Program-made: the position numbers and the translations under genes | Shown here: in pieces, positions 53,920 to 62,473 of the stretch | Layout: each line of letters starts with the position of its first letter | How positions within the stretch are numbered: the stretch's first letter is position 1 | NCBI RefSeq assembly: GCF_001700315.1 | Contig: NZ_MASJ01000003.1 | Coordinates: 124,001-188,000 of the forward strand | Source of the DNA: Caryophanon tenue | Lineage (GTDB): Bacteria > Bacillota > Bacilli > Bacillales_A > Planococcaceae | DNA: 64,000 nucleotides | Reading direction: 5' to 3' | Notes under the pieces: generated by a model | What the model was told of the DNA's origin: nothing | Seen by the model: only the letters and a program-made list of their open reading frames with translations | Databases searched by the model: none

Positions 53920-53955
53920 GGACAAACTTCGCTTTTGGCGATGTTTGTCCTTTTT
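53920..53955 (+). terminator. terminator between dapH and dapL
   Basis: GGACAAACTTCGC pairs with GCGATGTTTGTCC around TTTTG, followed by TTTTT, eight bases after dapH and 17 before the dapL start. It may limit dapL or act as attenuator. Confidence 0.7.
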
Positions 53956-53971
53956 CAAAGGAGTATTTAGT

Positions 53972-55087
53972 ATGAATTTAATCGAGATTCGTCAGCAACT
54001 ACATAAAATACCGGAGCTTGGCTTCCAAGAATTTAAAACACAGGCCTATTTACTAAACATGATTGCGACACTCCCTCAGCACACATTAGAAGTCGTAACG
54101 TGGCGTACAGGCATCGTTGTAAAAGTGATGGGCTATGCATCTGAAAAAAAGATAGGGTGGCGCACAGATATTGACGGTTTGCCGATTACAGAAAATACAG
54201 GCGTATCGTTCGCGTCTGAGCATGAAGGTTATATGCATGCATGTGGGCACGATTGTCATATGACGATAGCGCTTGGACTTTTGAAGAAGCTTGTTGCGGA
54301 ACAACCGAAGCATGATACCATTTTATATTTCCAACCAGCTGAAGAAAATCCAGGTGGTGCTGAGCCGATGCTTGCGTGGTTAAAAGCAGAGCGACCGGAT
54401 TTAGTACCGGATGTAATTTTTGCAGCGCACGTAGCGCCAGAATATCCAGTTGGCACAATTGCGACAAAGCCTGGCTTGTTGTTTGCGAATACGTCTGAAT
54501 TATATATTGATATCACAAGCGTAGGAGGGCATGCGGCATTCCCGCACCAAACAAAAGATGCCTCTGTTATTGCAGCGAATGTATTATTGCAGCTACAAAC
54601 GATTGTTGCACGTAATATGAATCCGCTTGATAGTGCTGTCGTGACGATTGGTAAGATGACATCTGGTACGGTACAAAATGTTATTTCAGGTGCGGCACGT
54701 CTAGAAGGCACGATTCGTACAACAACACCAGAAGCGATGACACGAATTAAAGCACGCATTGAAGCGATTTGTGCAGGCATTGCGACCGGTTTTGAATGCG
54801 ATATTGAGATTGATTACGGCTCAAGCTATTACGAAGTTAATAACACGCCGTTATATGCCGAAAAGATTTTGGCGTTTGCTGAGCGTTTTTCACAAACGAC
54901 AAGCTATGAATGTCCGGCTGCGATGACGGGAGAAGATTTTGGATATTTCTTAAAGGAAATTCCGGGGGCACTTTTTTGGACAGGTGCGAATACGGCGTAT
55001 GGTCTACACCACGACAAAATGTGTCCAGACGAGGCGTTACTCGATGTAAATGCCGATTTTGTTCACGCTTTTCTACAAACACTTTAA
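53972..55087 (+). CDS. dapL: N-acetyldiaminopimelate deacetylase
   Basis: M20-family metallohydrolase, 371 aa, removing the acetyl group after transamination in the same pathway (Bacillus ykuR). Metal and catalytic pieces: HACGHDCHMTIALGLL, FQPAEENPGGAEPML, FAAHVAPEYPVG, TGEDFGYF and the C-terminal GLHHDKMCPDE. ATG 53972 follows AAAGGAG. Name dapL is used for the deacetylase as in Bacillus; it is not the LL-DAP aminotransferase of the same name. Confidence 0.93.
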   Translation: MNLIEIRQQLHKIPELGFQEFKTQAYLLNMIATLPQHTLEVVTWRTGIVVKVMGYASEKKIGWRTDIDGLPITENTGVSFASEHEGYMHACGHDCHMTIALGLLKKLVAEQPKHDTILYFQPAEENPGGAEPMLAWLKAERPDLVPDVIFAAHVAPEYPVGTIATKPGLLFANTSELYIDITSVGGHAAFPHQTKDASVIAANVLLQLQTIVARNMNPLDSAVVTIGKMTSGTVQNVISGAARLEGTIRTTTPEAMTRIKARIEAICAGIATGFECDIEIDYGSSYYEVNNTPLYAEKILAFAERFSQTTSYECPAAMTGEDFGYFLKEIPGALFWTGANTAYGLHHDKMCPDEALLDVNADFVHAFLQTL

Positions 55088-55126
55088 TAAAAAACACCGA
55101 TGCAGACGAGCTGCTCGGTGTTTTTT
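55088..55126 (+). terminator. terminator of the dap genes
   Basis: AAAAAACACCGA pairs with TCGGTGTTTTTT around a 14-base loop. Confidence 0.9.
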
Positions 55127-55228
55127 GATTTCTGAAGATTTCCTTAAGAAACAATGAAGAATTGCGTAAAATGGCATCTTTTCAAAAAGGACTGCGTATA
55201 ATAAAAGAATATGATAGGAGGGAATACG

Positions 55229-57580
55229 ATGAGAAAGTGGGGCATCATGCTCGTTTTTATTTGTTTATTGTGTATCGTCGGGATGCCAAAAGTACAAGCA
55301 GCTGCGGATTTATATGTAGAAGCAGAAGCTGGTATTGATAATAAAGCGAAGTATAGCTTAGGTTTGCCGTTACAGCTAACCGTAACGAACAACGGCGATG
55401 ATTTTAGTGGAGATTTGGTTCTGAATATTTCGCAATTTTATAATGCGGGAAATGGCCGCGTCATTAAATTTGATATTGCGAGCGGTGAGACGAAAACATT
55501 ACATGTTTATTTAGATGGTTTTTCGGATCAATATAATAGTGGTTCGACACCGCCGCAAATGTTCTATTTCTATGAAGGTGATTGGAAAGATGGCGACATC
55601 GTTCCGTTTGAAGGAGACAAGTCCGTCATTCCACAATTTTATTCACCAGATACGTATATGATTTTTACATTAACGAAAGAAGCGGATCGTTTAAATGGTT
55701 TGTATCAATTAAATCAGCAATCAACGACGACTGTGGAAGTTTTCCCATTGCAAGACGTACATAATTTTACGTTCCCAAGCGACGTACGAGGCTTGCAAAT
55801 GGCAAATGCTTTACTTATTGATGAAGTGAGCATTACAGATTTAGAGGAAACGCAGCAGCAAGCATTACTCAGTTGGGTACGCCAAGGTGGAACGGTTGTG
55901 TTTGGCAATCATCCTCAAGGTGATGTAGCAGCAGGTGTGTTACAGCCATACCTACCATTAGCAGTAACAGATGAAACTGCAACGATTTCAACGAAGGTGT
56001 TCGATAAATTATCAACGACGCCATTTAAAGACGAACCGTTAACGATTCATTACGGTCAGTTACAAGAGCAGGCACAAAGTGTATTAGCGAGCGAAGGGCA
56101 AGTGGTTATCGCTGAACGTGCAGTTGGTAGCGGTAAAATTATTCAAACGACATTTTCAATTGGTGCAGCACCGTTTGCGACAGCAGAAGGTTTTGACGAT
56201 GTATTGTCAGCGATGCTAAAGCCTTCTGCCATTACACTGACAAATCCAGCAAGCGTAGGGCAAGGGCTACATAATTCATCGATTGTATCCCTAAACGAAT
56301 TATTCCCATCGTTTGAAGTGTCGGTATCAAAAATTGTCTTAATTATTTTGTTATACATTATTATGATTGGCCCGGTACTGTACATCATTTTAAAACGTGC
56401 AGACCGTCGTGAGCAAGCATGGTGGATCATTCCAACTGTCGCGATTATCGTGTCTGTTGGCATTTTCGTTGTCAGTGCAAAGGACCGTATTATGCAGCCG
56501 CAAATGCAGCAATCCGCTGTGTATAAAGTGAATGAGGATGGTAGTGCGAGCGGACAATATGTACAAGCATTACTGACAAACCGCGCAGGAGACTTTACGT
56601 TTGAAACGGATAGCAATACGACGATTAATGCGGTTGGTTCACCGGGCAATTTAAGTGAAATTTATAAACATGCCATTGTCGAAGAATCGATTAGTAATTC
56701 GACGATGACGTTGCGCAATATGAATTATTGGTCTACGCAAACGGTCATGGGGCAAACGCAACTACAGCAAATTGGCTCGTTTGATTATGACTTAACATTT
56801 AAAGACGGTGTTGTCAGCGGTACAGTAACGAATAATTTTGATGTGACAATGCAAGATGTAGCATTACTTGTCGGTTTAAATCAATATACAGTCGGCACAT
56901 TTGCACCAGGCGAAACGAAAGATGTAAACGAAAAGGTGAGCGAAAAGATTTTAACAGCACCATATATGAACCAAAATGCATATTATGATGCAGAGTCGAG
57001 TGAGGAGGTCGTGCAGTATCGCCGTGAAGCGTTAATCGACTATGCGCGCCAGCTTGCACAGGATGATAAAAAACCAATTTTAGTTGGTTGGTCAGATGTT
57101 GCAACTGTGCCATTAACATTAGCAGGGAACTCGGAGCAAGATGCCATTAACGTCTTTTCACAAAGTGTGAGCATTGAACAGTTAGCGACAGAAACGACGC
57201 AGCTTCAGTCAAAAGATATGATTGCTAATGTATATAGTGGTCATTCAAATAGTTGGTACGAGCTAATTGACCCAGCTAAACAGTTATATTATTTGGAGCA
57301 AGGCACATTTGATGTTGTATACACATTCCCAGAAATTGCGGATGATATGACATGGAAAAACTTAGTGATGACCGACATTCCTAAAGAATTACAAGTAAAG
57401 GTATATAACCATGAAAAAGGGATGTCTGAAGAAATTGATGAGACATTTACAGTGGAAGATTTAACGCCGTATATGTCGGATCATTCAACGATTCAATTTG
57501 AAGTAACGTTAGAGGAATCGACACAGTCAGAATACACATTACCGCAGTTTTCAGTGGAAGGAGTGCTAAATAATGATTGA
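55229..57580 (+). CDS. large membrane protein with GATase-like domain (operon gene 1)
   Basis: 783 aa, no specific family named with certainty. Signal peptide (residues 5-25), beta-rich extracytoplasmic region (about 30-150), a type-1 glutamine-amidotransferase-like Rossmann domain (about 170-330; VRGLQMANALLIDEVSI and TQQQALLSWVRQGGTVVFGN), two membrane helices (about 370-420: VLIILLYIIMIGPVLYIIL, WWIIPTVAIIVSVGIFVVS) and a second extracytoplasmic part to the end. No catalytic Cys of a true amidotransferase was found in this domain. It precedes the ABC ATPase with an 8-base overlap, which points to a role with that transporter. Confidence 0.75.
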   Translation: MRKWGIMLVFICLLCIVGMPKVQAAADLYVEAEAGIDNKAKYSLGLPLQLTVTNNGDDFSGDLVLNISQFYNAGNGRVIKFDIASGETKTLHVYLDGFSDQYNSGSTPPQMFYFYEGDWKDGDIVPFEGDKSVIPQFYSPDTYMIFTLTKEADRLNGLYQLNQQSTTTVEVFPLQDVHNFTFPSDVRGLQMANALLIDEVSITDLEETQQQALLSWVRQGGTVVFGNHPQGDVAAGVLQPYLPLAVTDETATISTKVFDKLSTTPFKDEPLTIHYGQLQEQAQSVLASEGQVVIAERAVGSGKIIQTTFSIGAAPFATAEGFDDVLSAMLKPSAITLTNPASVGQGLHNSSIVSLNELFPSFEVSVSKIVLIILLYIIMIGPVLYIILKRADRREQAWWIIPTVAIIVSVGIFVVSAKDRIMQPQMQQSAVYKVNEDGSASGQYVQALLTNRAGDFTFETDSNTTINAVGSPGNLSEIYKHAIVEESISNSTMTLRNMNYWSTQTVMGQTQLQQIGSFDYDLTFKDGVVSGTVTNNFDVTMQDVALLVGLNQYTVGTFAPGETKDVNEKVSEKILTAPYMNQNAYYDAESSEEVVQYRREALIDYARQLAQDDKKPILVGWSDVATVPLTLAGNSEQDAINVFSQSVSIEQLATETTQLQSKDMIANVYSGHSNSWYELIDPAKQLYYLEQGTFDVVYTFPEIADDMTWKNLVMTDIPKELQVKVYNHEKGMSEEIDETFTVEDLTPYMSDHSTIQFEVTLEESTQSEYTLPQFSVEGVLNND

Positions 57581-58502
57581 GATAAAAGGACTAACGAAGC
57601 AATATGGGCAGTTTAAAGCACTGGACCACTTGAATTTAACATTAGATGCGGGTGTTGTATTTGGCTTTGTCGGTGCAAATGGTGCGGGGAAATCGACGAC
57701 GTTTTCCATTTTAGCGACGTTGCTAGCACCGACAAGTGGGGATGCACTTATTGATGGTAAAAGCGTTGTACGCGAGCCGAAAGAGGTACGTCAATTAATC
57801 GGGTATATGCCAGACTTCTTCGGTGTATACGACCAATTAAAAGCGGAAGAGTATTTAGATTTTTACGGGGCAAGCTATGGCATTCCAGCGGCGGAGCGCA
57901 AAAAATTAATACCGGAATTACTGGAGCTTGTGAACTTAACGCATAAGCGTGATGCTTATGTTGATTTACTATCTCGCGGTATGAAGCAGCGCTTATGTTT
58001 AGCACGTTGTTTAATTCATGACCCGAAAGTGCTTATTTTAGATGAGCCAGCATCGGGACTTGACCCGCGTGCACGTGTGGAGATGCGTGATATTTTACGC
58101 AAGCTAAAAGAGCTTGGCAAAACGATTTTAATTTCATCGCATATTTTACCAGAGCTTGCCGAAATGTGTGATGAGATTGGTGTGATTGATGGTGGTAAGT
58201 TGATTGCGCATGGTAACGTCGCAACGATTCAAGCGCAATTACAGGGCGAGAAGCATATTACCGTAAAAGTACGTGCAGATTTAGCGAGTGCGCGCACATT
58301 CTTTGAGCAACAACCACATGTTGTCGATGTGCATATTGAGCGTGAAGCGGTGCACTTTATGTTTAAAGGCAATGATGAGGAACAACGCGCGCTGATGATA
58401 GCGGCATTGCAAAGCGATATTAACGTGTATTCATTTAGTGAAGATGAAAAGGATTTAGAAGATGTCTTTATGGCGATTACAAAGGGGGCTGACGCACGAT
58501 GA
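57573..58502 (+). CDS. ABC transporter ATP-binding protein (operon gene 2)
   Basis: 309 aa ABC ATPase of the ABC-2/GldA-like class. Walker A GANGAGKST (about residues 34-42), Q-loop LIGYMPDFFG, signature LLSRGMKQRLCLARC, Walker B KVLILDEPASGLD and H-loop SSHILPE. The last 90 residues are an added C-terminal domain. Starts inside the stop of gene 1 (8-base overlap) and overlaps gene 3 by four bases, so stoichiometric translation is likely. Cargo unknown. Confidence 0.93.
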   Translation: MIEIKGLTKQYGQFKALDHLNLTLDAGVVFGFVGANGAGKSTTFSILATLLAPTSGDALIDGKSVVREPKEVRQLIGYMPDFFGVYDQLKAEEYLDFYGASYGIPAAERKKLIPELLELVNLTHKRDAYVDLLSRGMKQRLCLARCLIHDPKVLILDEPASGLDPRARVEMRDILRKLKELGKTILISSHILPELAEMCDEIGVIDGGKLIAHGNVATIQAQLQGEKHITVKVRADLASARTFFEQQPHVVDVHIEREAVHFMFKGNDEEQRALMIAALQSDINVYSFSEDEKDLEDVFMAITKGADAR

Positions 58503-59323
58503 GTAAATGGTCAAACCCAGTATTAATTAAAGAGCTGAAATTACGTTTTCGTTCGTTTAAAAGTATTTCAGGGCTACTATTTTATTTAGCGGCATTATTC
58601 GTGTCAGTCGTGGGCTTTTTAATGCTCGCAACGGAATTTACTGGAAAAGGATTTTTCCGACCAGACGAAAGTTTTATGATGTTTGCGATGCTATCTGGTT
58701 TACAAATGGTGCTTGTCTTATTTATGACGCCTGGTTTAACGGCAGGAGCTATTAGTACAGAGCGTGAAAAACAAACACTCAATATGTTGCTCACAACAAC
58801 ACAGAGCTCGTTTCAAATCATTTCAGGAAAGCTACTTGCATCGATCGCATTTTTAGTGCTTTTAATGTTAGCAGGTTTGCCGTTATACAGTTTAGTATTT
58901 TTATTCGGTGGCGTATCACCGGCACAAATTGTTAGCGTCTTTATGGCGTATTTAATTACGATGCTAGCGGTTGGTAGTCTAGGTATTATGTTTTCAACAT
59001 TAATTCGCAGAACGATTGTGGCGATGATTACAACGTATGGCGTGATGATTTTTTTAAGTGGCTTTACAGCGTTTTTCTTCTTTATTACAACATCATTTAC
59101 ACAGTCGATGAATACGCCTGTACTTGAACCACTTGCGTATATATGGGCAGCCATTAACCCAGCAATGGTGATTGTGTCACTGCTTGCACCAGAAATCGAG
59201 CAGGAATTACTAGATGCGACGAACATTAGTATATCCCTGCCGCTTGTTTATTTTATCGTATACGGCTGTATATCGATTATTGCGTTATGGATTGCGACAA
59301 AACGTTTACGTGCTACAAAATAG
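58499..59323 (+). CDS. ABC-2 type permease (operon gene 3)
   Basis: 274 aa with six membrane helices (e.g. LLFYLAALFVSVVGFLML, LQMVLVLFMTPGLTAGAI, LLASIAFLVLLMLAGLPLYSL). The cytoplasmic ISTEREKQTLNMLLTT before the third helix is the typical ABC-2 motif that meets the ATPase. ATGA overlap with gene 2. Resembles GldF/NosY-type permeases in topology. Function follows from the operon only. Confidence 0.9.
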   Translation: MSKWSNPVLIKELKLRFRSFKSISGLLFYLAALFVSVVGFLMLATEFTGKGFFRPDESFMMFAMLSGLQMVLVLFMTPGLTAGAISTEREKQTLNMLLTTTQSSFQIISGKLLASIAFLVLLMLAGLPLYSLVFLFGGVSPAQIVSVFMAYLITMLAVGSLGIMFSTLIRRTIVAMITTYGVMIFLSGFTAFFFFITTSFTQSMNTPVLEPLAYIWAAINPAMVIVSLLAPEIEQELLDATNISISLPLVYFIVYGCISIIALWIATKRLRATK

Positions 59324-59335
59324 GAGGCTGATGAT

Positions 59336-60649
59336 GTGAATAAGCAATTACGTGCCATTATTAAAAAAGCAGCCGTTCATTTGACGATTGAGCGTAGTGT
59401 ATATGATTTACAACGTTGGGTATGCGGTGTGCTCATAGTAATGGTTGTATTGCTCATTGTGTCACGCGTTGTTGTGTGGGCATACTATCAGCCGATTATG
59501 ATTGCAATCGCACTTGTTTTGCTATGCATCGCAGTTGTGTGGCAAGTAGTGCGGCGTGTGCGTATGCAGCAAGCACTGCATCTATTAGACACGTATTATC
59601 CACATAATGAGCTCGTAACGAGTATGTCGGTGCAACAGCCGACAGCACTTGTTGCAACTTTACAACAACGTGCTGTTCAGCAAAAGGATGAAGCGTATGC
59701 AGTGTTTACAAAGCATCCGAAGCGTTATGTGCATAAGCCAGCACTTGTTGGGAGTGCGATATGTATGACCTTTATGACGTACAGTATGCTTGTACCTGCC
59801 TCGACGCAACAACAAGCAAGAGCTATTGAGCAGGAACAAGCGATTGTGAAGGAAATGGAAGAGGTTGTTGAGGTATTATTGCCGGAAACCACATCTGAAG
59901 AGCAACAAGCACTAGAGGCATTACAAGCGACATTACAGGAACAACAACTAGCTGAACAGGCATTAGCAGAGCTTGTCAAAAAGCAAAAGGAATTGCAACA
60001 AGCAGGTGCAAGTGAAGCAGTTGTTCAACAATTACAGCAAACTGCAAGTGATGCACAAAGCGCATTAAGTGCAATGGGTAAACCGATTCAACAGCAATTA
60101 GCGAGCGCGATTACAGGTGAGACGCTACAAGGAGCGTCAAGTCAATCGAGTACATCATCGACGTCGTCACAAAGTACAACGTCACAGCAAAATGGGCAAA
60201 CAACAACGTCTAGCCAGCAACAGCAGCAAGCCGGCGCAGGTCAAGGTAATGGGAACGGGCAAGGAACCGGTCAAGCACAAGGACAAGGTGCTGGAAGTGG
60301 CAATGGTACTGGTACTGGTAAAACACCGAATACTTCAAATGGTGGACAAGGGCAAGGGGCAAGTTTAGGGAAAGGCGACCGTAATCTCATTACACCTGCC
60401 GATCGTTTTGGTGAACAGCAGCAAACAACTGTTGACGGAGGCGATACAGCAGAAGGTGAAGGGATTGATACGGAGCGGGGCAATGTAAATGCTATTGAGA
60501 ATACACCCATTGCTTATGAAGCGGCAATGGCACAATACGAAGGACAATATTTACAGCAAGCTGAGCAATTGGAATTACCTGCTAATTTACAACAAGTTGT
60601 ACAGCACTATTTTTCAACGATTCAGCAAGGGGGAGAAACAAATGAATGA
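59336..60649 (+). CDS. membrane protein with Q-rich coiled coil and Gly-rich linker (operon gene 4)
   Basis: 437 aa, start GTG 59336 with TAGGAGG over the previous stop. Two membrane helices near the N-terminus (about 28-75) and one near 145, then a Gln/Glu-rich coiled coil (about 160-250), a Ser/Thr/Gln run, and a Gly/Asn/Gln linker (QGNGNGQGTGQAQGQGAG, about 300-345). The C-terminal 60 residues (TPIAYEAAMAQYEGQYLQQA, LQQVVQHYFSTIQ) look like the end of DUF4175-type proteins that accompany MoxR operons. Family call is tentative. Confidence 0.65.
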   Translation: MNKQLRAIIKKAAVHLTIERSVYDLQRWVCGVLIVMVVLLIVSRVVVWAYYQPIMIAIALVLLCIAVVWQVVRRVRMQQALHLLDTYYPHNELVTSMSVQQPTALVATLQQRAVQQKDEAYAVFTKHPKRYVHKPALVGSAICMTFMTYSMLVPASTQQQARAIEQEQAIVKEMEEVVEVLLPETTSEEQQALEALQATLQEQQLAEQALAELVKKQKELQQAGASEAVVQQLQQTASDAQSALSAMGKPIQQQLASAITGETLQGASSQSSTSSTSSQSTTSQQNGQTTTSSQQQQQAGAGQGNGNGQGTGQAQGQGAGSGNGTGTGKTPNTSNGGQGQGASLGKGDRNLITPADRFGEQQQTTVDGGDTAEGEGIDTERGNVNAIENTPIAYEAAMAQYEGQYLQQAEQLELPANLQQVVQHYFSTIQQGGETNE

Positions 60650-61622
60650 ACAGCCATATGAAGCCGTTGGACAGCGACTGCAAGCGGTGCGCCAAGAAAT
60701 TCAACAATTTATTGTTGGGCAACAAGAAGCAGTTGATTTTACGCTATATGCGATGTTAGCAGACGGTCATGTGCTATTAGAAGGGTTACCAGGGCTTGGA
60801 AAAACAATGCTTATTCGTACAATTGCAGATGTGTTGGCTTTATCATTTGCGCGCATTCAATTTACACCAGATTTAATGCCTGCCGATATTACGGGAACGT
60901 CTTTATTACAAGCGGATGCACAAGGAAAGCAACAATTTGTATTTCAAGAAGGCCCAATCTTTCATCAAATGGTATTAGCGGATGAGATTAACCGTGCTAC
61001 ACCGAAAACACAAAGTGCGCTATTAGAGGCAATGGGTGAAAAGACCGTTACCATTTTAGGGGAAACACGAAATATGGCAGCACCGTTTTTCGTATTGGCA
61101 ACACAAAACCCGATTGAAATGGAAGGCACATATCCATTACCGGAAGCGCAAATGGACCGATTTTTATGTAAAGTGGTCTTACCCTATCCGACGAAGCAAG
61201 AGTTAATGGAAATTATGAAACGTACGACAACATCGCAGGAAATTACACTAACGAAGCAAATGACGGCCGCACAATTAGTCGAAGCGCAGCGTCTCGTTAA
61301 AGATGTGCTACTCGCTGATGAAATTTTAGCATATGCAGTAGAACTTGTTTCACGTACGCATCCAGACAATGATGCGAATATGAAGCCACTTATTCAGTAC
61401 GGTAGTGGTCCACGTGGTGTACAAAGTGTCATTAAATTAGCAAAAGCGCGCGCCGTTGTAGAAGGTCGTTTCCACGTATCGATTCACGATATTCATGCGG
61501 TGGCAAAGCCTGCACTGCGCCATCGCTTACTGTTAACATATGAAGCGGAGATGCAACAAATGACTGCAGATGACTGTATCGAGCAATTAATTGCGTCATT
61601 GCGCCAAGGTCAACATATATGA
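60642..61622 (+). CDS. MoxR-family AAA+ ATPase (operon gene 5)
   Basis: 326 aa chaperone-like AAA+ ATPase. Walker A GLPGLGKTMLIRT, Walker B VLADEINRATPKTQSALLEAM, sensor 1 FFVLATQNPIEMEGTYPLPEAQ(MDRF), and the C-terminal helical lid (DIHAVAKPALRHRLLLTYEAE). ATG 60642 overlaps gene 4 by eight bases (ATGAATGA); an upstream frame has no site. MoxR proteins pair with VWA proteins to mature or insert partner complexes. Confidence 0.95.
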   Translation: MNEQPYEAVGQRLQAVRQEIQQFIVGQQEAVDFTLYAMLADGHVLLEGLPGLGKTMLIRTIADVLALSFARIQFTPDLMPADITGTSLLQADAQGKQQFVFQEGPIFHQMVLADEINRATPKTQSALLEAMGEKTVTILGETRNMAAPFFVLATQNPIEMEGTYPLPEAQMDRFLCKVVLPYPTKQELMEIMKRTTTSQEITLTKQMTAAQLVEAQRLVKDVLLADEILAYAVELVSRTHPDNDANMKPLIQYGSGPRGVQSVIKLAKARAVVEGRFHVSIHDIHAVAKPALRHRLLLTYEAEMQQMTADDCIEQLIASLRQGQHI

Positions 61623-62473
61623 TGCTGACTCAAGACATTATTGCGCGGTTACAGCATGTTCGCTTTGTGACACCGTCTAAAAAACGTGGACAGCATAAAG
61701 GTTCACATGTGTCGCTTCAATATGGTAGCTCGCTTGATTTTTCAGATTTCCGTACGTATACGCCAGGAGATGATGTGCGTCAAATTGATTGGCATGTATA
61801 CGGACGTACACAAAAGCATTATATAAAGCGCTTTTTAGATGAACAGGAACTGCGTATTCATGTCGTACTGGATACGTCATTGTCGATGCGTGATGAAGCA
61901 AAGTGGCTGTTTGCACGTCAACTCGTTGTCGCACTTGGCTGTATAACACTAAGTCATGACGACCACTTTTCGTATAGCTATGTTGGACAAGGGATTCCAT
62001 TTCGAGCGAAGGGGTCACGCTTTCGTCATCGTTTAAACGAGCAAGTTGCACAAGTTGTCGCACAAAGCAACGAGCCGTTTACGACAACGGCACATAAAGC
62101 GTTACCAAAAGACCGGACTGTATTATTCATCATTACGGACGGGCTAGAAGCGATATCACAGTGGGAACAATTTTTCCAACACGTACATCGAAGCGCAAAG
62201 GATATTCGCTTACTAGTTATTGGCACGGATGATGAGCAACAACCGAAATTGCGTGGCGATGTAGCGCTACGAGATATTGAAACGAATGAACACGTCCAAG
62301 TGTCTCTTACAGACGAGCAAGCGCGTAGCTATACGGCTCGTTACAATGCCCATCGTGAGCAATTGTCTGAATTATGCAGGAGACACCAGATTGGGTCGTT
62401 ATTTTTAACGGTAGAGCAAGGGATTACGCAAGCGATTTTTCAAACGATGCGCCAAGCAAGGTGGGTGATGTAA
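61619..62473 (+). CDS. DUF58 protein (operon gene 6)
   Basis: 284 aa, the usual partner of MoxR. DUF58 signature YTPGDDVRQIDWHVYGRTQKHYIKRF at about residue 42-67, and a VWA-like core with HVVLDTSLSMRDEAKW (MIDAS-like DTSLS). ATGA overlap with gene 5; its stop TAA overlaps the ATG of gene 7. Likely cytoplasmic or membrane-associated. Confidence 0.93.
   Translation: MMLTQDIIARLQHVRFVTPSKKRGQHKGSHVSLQYGSSLDFSDFRTYTPGDDVRQIDWHVYGRTQKHYIKRFLDEQELRIHVVLDTSLSMRDEAKWLFARQLVVALGCITLSHDDHFSYSYVGQGIPFRAKGSRFRHRLNEQVAQVVAQSNEPFTTTAHKALPKDRTVLFIITDGLEAISQWEQFFQHVHRSAKDIRLLVIGTDDEQQPKLRGDVALRDIETNEHVQVSLTDEQARSYTARYNAHREQLSELCRRHQIGSLFLTVEQGITQAIFQTMRQARWVM

Noticed and set aside
53554-54780. Antisense frames within dapH/dapL (up to 174 codons)
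   Set aside because: Shadows of the coding strand, with no signals of their own.
60489-60641. N-terminal extension of the MoxR gene to 60489
   Set aside because: It would overlap the previous gene by 160 bases, and the GGGGGAGA site matches ATG 60642 only.
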